NCBI GenBank assembly: GCA_018302185.1 | Contig: JAGVZX010000111.1 | Location: 1 to 7,258 of the forward strand | Reading direction: 5' to 3' | Length of the DNA: 7,258 bases | Source: Candidatus Woesearchaeota archaeon | Lineage (GTDB): Archaea; Nanobdellota; Nanobdellia; Woesearchaeales; UBA10200 | In this document: in pieces, positions 1 through 4,500 of the stretch | How the letters are laid out: every line of letters begins with the position of its first letter | Position numbering within the stretch: the first letter of the stretch is position 1 | Notes under the pieces: model-generated | Databases searched by the model: none | What the model was told of the DNA's origin: nothing | What the model saw: the letters and a program-made list of their open reading frames with translations, nothing else | Program-made: the position numbers and the translations under genes

Positions 1-2
1 GA

Positions 3-122
3 TATGACGGAAAAAAGCTTGGCAAGAGCTGCATAATGCTTCCTGTGCAATATAAAAATGAGATTTTTGATCTAATAAAAATATATAAGGTAGAAGCAAA
101 AGTGATCGAGGTGTTTATCTAA
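3..122 (+). CDS. C-terminal end of an unidentified protein (5' end outside window)
   Basis: The frame starting at base 3 is open from the left edge to a TAA at 120-122 and encodes 39 residues, starting YDGKKLGKSC and ending KVEAKVIEVFI. The other two forward frames hit stops within the first 36 bases (TGA near base 5, TAA at 34-36), so this is the only frame that can enter from the left. The tail alternates hydrophobic and charged residues, ending in a helix-like part (EIFDLIKIYKVEAK) followed by a strand-like VIEVFI. That order is reminiscent of the C-terminus of AIR-synthase/PurM-type C-terminal domains, which often end in a helix plus a 'hydrophobic-Ala-x-Val-Ile-Gly' strand, but the usual final Gly is absent and 39 residues are too few to decide. 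The function is therefore left open. Transcription probably ends in the following 80 bases, before the next promoter. Confidence 0.6.
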   Translation, partial: YDGKKLGKSCIMLPVQYKNEIFDLIKIYKVEAKVIEVFI

Positions 123-202
123 AAAGAAAGGCCTGATACATATATTTGCTAGAATCTAGATTGATGTTACCTGATCATATAAAAATCGAAGAAAGCAGAA
201 AC

Positions 203-212
203 CTTTATATAA
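203..212 (+). promoter_or_regulatory. Archaeal TATA box for the seven-helix membrane protein gene
   Basis: CTTTATATAA matches the archaeal TATA consensus (TTTATATA) and is preceded by a purine-rich stretch (GAAAGCAGAAAC) that fits a BRE. Archaeal transcripts start about 24-28 bases downstream of the TATA centre, which predicts a start near 232-236. That places the Shine-Dalgarno at 238-244 inside a leader of only about 15 bases. The spacing of the three elements is mutually consistent, which makes this the best-supported promoter in the window. Confidence 0.7.
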
Positions 213-237
213 GAAAAATGCTATTATCATTAAAAAA

Positions 238-244
238 GAGGGTG
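238..244 (+). promoter_or_regulatory. Shine-Dalgarno that favours ATG 249 over TTG 246
   Basis: GAGGGTG resembles the archaeal anti-16S sequence GAGGTG(AT). It ends 4 bases before ATG 249 but only 1 base before the in-frame TTG at 246. ATG 249 is therefore the better start, giving 238 residues instead of 239. Confidence 0.6.
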
Positions 245-248
245 TTTG

Positions 249-965
249 ATGGTTCAGAATATTAAAAGCAGCTTTATAACTAAATTTACTGCCAGCATAA
301 GGCATTCTACACTGTCAAAACTTCTGTTGTTGTATGTTTTGGTCTATGTTTTAAATCTTTTTATCTCAGTATATGGCCTATATGTCTCATCAAACGTCAT
401 AATAGGCTTTGTCTTTATTCCTATCATATTATTGACCATGGCCTTTAACATCTTTTTTGTGATTTTAAATAAGATCAAGAAATACCCTCATGAGCTGCTG
501 CTTTTGCCGACATTTGGGTTGCTGATTCCTGTATTCATATTGTTTTTGTACCTCTTTTTGAACAGGATAATTCCAGTAAATCACCTCAAGCTTACAATAT
601 TAGAGAATATTCTATATGGCCTGATGGTTCTTTACTCTGCAGAAAGATTATGGAAAAACATGCATGTAAATATTGACCAACATTCTTCTGGCCACGATTA
701 TCCTACATTCTCGCTGATTTATTTGCCATTATCACTCTCATTATTGTTTTTTTCCGTGCACAGTGTGTTTGTATTCAGATTGCCAGGCATAGCCATATTA
801 TTATCGTTATCTAACTTTTTATTGCTTGCAGTTGCATACTTTAAGCTTCATTACTCAAAGCTAGGCGAGAGCAGAAAGCTTGTCATGCAAGGATATTATC
901 TCTCCTTTGTCAATTTGTTTTTATTTACTGGGTTTTATCTTTATAAGTTTTTGCTTGCGAAATAA
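249..965 (+). CDS. Seven-transmembrane-helix protein of unknown function
   Basis: This encodes a 238-residue, strongly hydrophobic protein that I do not recognise. By eye there are seven membrane segments at about residues 22-46, 49-72, 81-104, 114-130, 151-171, 174-198 and 217-235. The N-terminal ~20 residues (VQNIKSSFITKFTASIRHS) are basic and amphipathic. Loops are short apart from one polar, His-containing loop at about 135-150 (KNMHVNIDQHSSGHDYP). The protein ends five or so residues after the last helix, so no soluble signalling domain (kinase, cyclase, HAMP) is attached. Seven helices with no output domain resemble the free-standing sensor-type membrane domains that elsewhere sit N-terminal to histidine kinases, but no family motif was found. 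The gene has its own TATA box and Shine-Dalgarno and stands 177 bases from the surface-protein reading frame. An unseen partner gene or a small transporter role are alternatives. Confidence 0.85.
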   Translation: MVQNIKSSFITKFTASIRHSTLSKLLLLYVLVYVLNLFISVYGLYVSSNVIIGFVFIPIILLTMAFNIFFVILNKIKKYPHELLLLPTFGLLIPVFILFLYLFLNRIIPVNHLKLTILENILYGLMVLYSAERLWKNMHVNIDQHSSGHDYPTFSLIYLPLSLSLLFFSVHSVFVFRLPGIAILLSLSNFLLLAVAYFKLHYSKLGESRKLVMQGYYLSFVNLFLFTGFYLYKFLLAK

Positions 966-1142
966 TTCACGCTTACATCAAACATCTTACATGAAATGAG
1001 TGAGAAAAGAGGGAGTTTAGTAGAGAATAAATTATTTTCTAGGCTTAAGATAGATGATGTGCTGAAAACTTACAGTAGTTATACTTGGTTTTGTAATCTT
1101 ATCCACAACTACTTCATTAAACAAGAGGTCACTATCTAAAAA
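966..1142 (+). other. Spacer between the membrane protein and the surface-protein gene
   Basis: No terminator hairpin or T-run was found after the stop at 963-965. A weak TATA-like stretch (ATAAATTA, about 1026-1033) would put a transcript start near 1054, some 90 bases ahead of ATG 1143. The stretch GTTATAC near 1078-1084 is a second, equally weak candidate. The frame shared by both neighbours stays open from 966 to a TAA at 1137-1139, with an ATG at 996 (47 codons), but there is no good Shine-Dalgarno and the product looks like ordinary noncoding translation. The promoter of the giant gene is thus not firmly located. Confidence 0.4.
1125..1129 (+). promoter_or_regulatory. Probable Shine-Dalgarno for ATG 1143
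   Basis: GAGGT matches the core of the archaeal Shine-Dalgarno but lies 13 bases from the ATG, longer than the usual 5-9. An in-frame TAA at 1137-1139 excludes any upstream extension, so ATG 1143 is the first possible ATG in this frame. Confidence 0.4.
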
Positions 1143-1508
1143 ATGGCTCAAAAAGAGGTGTTTAGAGAAGAGCGTCATCCTTTGCAAGATGCAATCTTCA
1201 TAATAGGAGTTATTCTTGCACTTACTTTAGTTGTTGTCGTTGGAAATGAACTAGCAAAAGAGCAGAAAGAGACAGTCAAGCTTCCGATATATGAATTTTT
1301 TAACAATGATACTTCTTTTACTTTGCAGCTTAATGAAAGCATTGACACTATAAAACTGACAGGAAACCTTATAGGAGCAAATGGCTCTGCACTGATATAT
1401 TATCAAGGCATGCTTATCGTCAATCTCTCAAATGATTTGCATGAAGAGCAGATAAGCTTCCTTGATGTCTGCGCAGACTTCAACAAGCAACATCACTTTA
1501 GATTTTAA
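1143..1508 (+). CDS. Membrane-anchored N-terminal part of the giant LamG surface protein (ends at a probable frameshift)
   Basis: These 121 codons encode a charged N-terminus (MAQKEVFREERHPL), a single hydrophobic segment at residues 17-34 (AIFIIGVILALTLVVVV), and a beta-rich extracytoplasmic part from about residue 50 (SFTLQLNESIDTIKLTG, then SALIYYQGMLIVNL). The hydrophobic segment is preceded by basic residues and lacks a clear cleavage site, so a signal anchor is more likely than a cleaved signal peptide. A pilin-like class III signal was considered, but the usual Glu is missing. The domain is cut off abruptly: after SFLDVCAD (residues 105-112) the frame gives an implausible FNKQHHFRF and stops, whereas the overlapping frame continues with a sensible beta strand, TSNITLDFKINDSQVYI. 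The family motif I recall at this point is VCAETC followed by a strand. This is therefore probably the first exon-like piece of one gene running into the next reading frame, not a free-standing small protein. Confidence 0.75.
   Translation: MAQKEVFREERHPLQDAIFIIGVILALTLVVVVGNELAKEQKETVKLPIYEFFNNDTSFTLQLNESIDTIKLTGNLIGANGSALIYYQGMLIVNLSNDLHEEQISFLDVCADFNKQHHFRF
1456..1505 (+). other. Frame switch joining the anchor to the giant reading frame
   Basis: The upstream frame stays open to 1505 and the downstream frame opens at 1456, just after TAA 1453-1455, so any join must lie between. Moving between them requires +1 or -2 bases. Skipping T1479 gives VCADSTSNITLDF; restoring a lost AC after GAC gives VCADTSTSNITLDF. 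Both produce a continuous beta-rich domain. No T, C or A homopolymer marks the spot, and classical slippery heptamers cause -1 shifts, which would be the wrong direction. A consensus error or a genuine mutation is most likely. The remaining alternative is that translation restarts at ATG 1465, inside the first frame. Confidence 0.7.
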
Positions 1509-4500
1509 GATAAATGATTCCCAAGTTTATATCACAACACTTACTTATGAAAGGGAAAAAAAGCCTGAGGAAGAGACTAAAGAAGATAAAGAGGAAGTAG
1601 TCAAAAATATTGAAATAAGATTGCAAGACAAAGCAGAAAAGCCTCTTGGCAAATATAAGATAACAAAAAAACAAAACAAGCATCGCTTAGAGCTTTCTAC
1701 CAAGGAAGAGCAGACATTGGTCGGAAGATTTGTAACCTTAGATGCAGATCAAGCAGCTAAGCCTGAAGGCAAAGTAATTGTTGAAGGTATTTCTGAAATC
1801 CCTCAAGGCTATACTGCAAAATTCGATGATATTGCTGATAAGAGAATCAAGACAAAAGTATTTGCAGCTGAGAGTCTTACTTTTGAAAACGCTACCTTAA
1901 CTTTGCCAAAGACAGGAGAGGTAAATGCAGTCTTAAAGTGCGATGATTTTGATGTAACTTCCTTTACTTGCTCAAAATGGAGAAAGACAGAAATACCTTT
2001 TGTCGATAGCGGAGATTCTATAACTTTCACAGTAACCTCATTTTCTGGATATGCAGGCGGCTTTATCAACATCACAAAAGCAGACCATCTTGATGCTAAT
2101 AAGAATGTGATCTCAAACATCTTTGAGCAGGCAAAAGCTTTGGATGGAGTTTGGACAGAAACTATTCCAGCAGATGATTATGTAAGGGTTGTATTTGAAA
2201 GCACGTTAACGTCGCAGAACGATATCACTGTCTATCCACGGACTGTTTCCGGCAATCCAAAAATAAAAATCTACGAGCAGGATGGAACACAGGTTATCGC
2301 AGAGTTTACAAGCTTGAATGATAATGTATATAATAAAGTTTATTTGACTTCTCTTTCCGGAACACAGGATACATTTGACTTGTTTGTTTATGATGGCTCA
2401 CTCGAGTTTGATCATATAATTGACCCAAATAATCCGCCAAATGCACCGACATTAAACGCTCCAGCAAATAACTCAATTGCAAAACCCGGCTTTAGATTGC
2501 TCAATCTGACAGTCACTGACCCAGAAGGAGACTTGATGAACGTTTCTATATACGGCAATAACTTATCTGCTTCAAAGCTTATTGCATATCTTGAAAATAT
2601 TGCAAATGGCACAACACTTACTTACAACTGGACCGCACCGACAGCAAGCTCTCTTTATCTGGCAGACAGAAGCATAGGAAGTTATTATCCATTTGACTTT
2701 AATGCAAGCGATTCTGCTAAAGGCCTTACAGGTACACTCTCTGGAAATGCTTTCATCAATAAATCTGCTGGAAAACTTGGAGGTGCATTGCAGTTAGACG
2801 GCACTTTAGATTACGTTGAGGTTGCTGCAGACCAATCATTTAATTTTTCAGCTACAAATAATTTCACAGTTGCTGCATGGATATATTCTGTCGGCTCTCT
2901 TAATTTAGCCAGCATAGCCGGTAAATGGGACGGAAACCAGGGCGGTAGGCAGTGGAGATTTGGGACAGAAACAAGCAAATTGTATTTAGCTATCAGCAAT
3001 GATGGATTTACGTATTCTCAACAGACAGATCCAACAACTTTATTGGCTGATAGATGGTATCATGTTGCTGCAACGTGGGATAATGGTGCATATGGTATAT
3101 ACGTCAATGGTATAAAGACATCTTCAGGGACATCAGGAGTAACTTCCTTATTGAAGTCATCAACAAGAAATCTTTGTATAGGCGGCGTTGATGGCACAAA
3201 CTCTGATACCTGCGATGTAAGCCAAGAATTTAACGGGACAATAGATGAGCTGATCCTGCTTAACAGGTCTCTTTCAGCAGGAGAGATACTAAATTTATAC
3301 AGGCTAGGAGATGGTACATATCACTGGAAAGCAACAGCAGATGACGGAGCTTCTTCAACAACTTCTGCTACAAACCAGTTCAATGTTGAAAATACTCCCC
3401 CATATCTTCCGACGCTAAATTCACCTGCAGATGCAACATTCTCTTCAGATACCTTTAGGCTGTTAAATGTTACGGTTTCAGATTATGATTCAGATATCAT
3501 GAATGTTTCTATCTATGCCAGCAACACTACTGCAGCTAACGATCTGGTAAGTACAACTAAAAATGCAGCAAGCGGAACAGAAATAACCTATAATCTGACT
3601 GCATTGCCTATCTCTACACTTTTTCCAAATGACCCGGCTCTTGTGGGTTATTGGAAACTTGATAACAACGGCACTGACACGACTGGAATAAATAATGCTA
3701 CAACAATCTTAGGAAATCCTGTCTTTAATAGTTCTGGCGGAAAGATTGGAGGATCTTACAAATTTGATGCGGTCGGCGATTACATCAATATCCCTGCAAG
3801 CGCTTCACTAAACATTACAACTGGCAAAGTTACTCTGGCAGCATGGATAAATGTGGTTAATGATGCAGGATATAAGGAAGTCATCTTAAAAAGGAGCGGA
3901 AATCCTACCCAATATGCTTTAAGAATCGATCCTAATGAAAAATTAGTCTTTTTCTGGTACAATGGCGGATGGAGGCAGCCTGCATCGCCAAGTGCTGTTC
4001 CGACCGGTCAATGGATCCATGTTGCAGGAACTAGAGATGACACAACAAATACTGTTGTTCTCTATGTAAACGGAGTAAATGTAACAACAGATACATCAAT
4101 AACGCAGGACATGATTCCAAATAATATCAATGTATGGCTCGGCAGCGCTTTTAATGGAGATATTGATGAAGCAGTAATCTTTAACAGGATTCTTTCTCAA
4201 GCAGAGATATTGAAAATATACAAGTTAGGCAACGAGACATATTACTGGAAAACGATTGCAGATGACGGCACAGCAATAAACACGTCTGCGACAAAGCAGT
4301 TCACAGTCGGCGCAGACACAATTCCTCCGTTAATAAGCTTTGTAGCACCGACTCCAAGCAATGGTTCAAGCGTGTCACAAAATTATATAGAAGCCAATAT
4401 CACTTCATCTGATCCAAGCGGTATAGCTACATCAGGCATAACAATATTCTTATATAATTCAGGTGGAGTTGTCTCTCAGCCAACATCCTCAACATCGCCA

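Noticed and set aside
149..159. Short odd-centred palindrome CTAGAATCTAG upstream of the TATA box
   Set aside because: Five-base arms are expected by chance in A+T-rich DNA, and there is no second copy near the promoter to suggest an operator.
996..1139. A 47-codon frame starting MSEKRGSLVENK and stopping 3 bases before ATG 1143
   Set aside because: There is no Shine-Dalgarno ahead of the ATG and no recognisable sequence character, so it was kept only as a low-interest observation, not as a gene.
1143..1190. Class III (pilin/archaellin-type) signal peptide at the start of the anchor
   Set aside because: A charged start followed by QDAIFIIGV is superficially similar, but the basic/Gly residue before the cleavage point and the conserved Glu are missing. 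A signal anchor fits better.
1072..1205. A hydrophobic, signal-peptide-like reading (KLTVVILGFVILSTTTS) in another frame just before and across ATG 1143
   Set aside because: It has no ATG, GTG or TTG start after the TGA that precedes it, and it overlaps the well-supported 1143 frame before hitting a stop.
1498..3962. Several open frames of 60-103 codons on the minus strand (1498-1683, 1809-2120, 2412-2612, 2811-2999, 3780-3962)
   Set aside because: All lie antisense to the giant surface-protein frame, which has clear protein motifs throughout. Their translations show no domain, and they have no promoter or Shine-Dalgarno of note.
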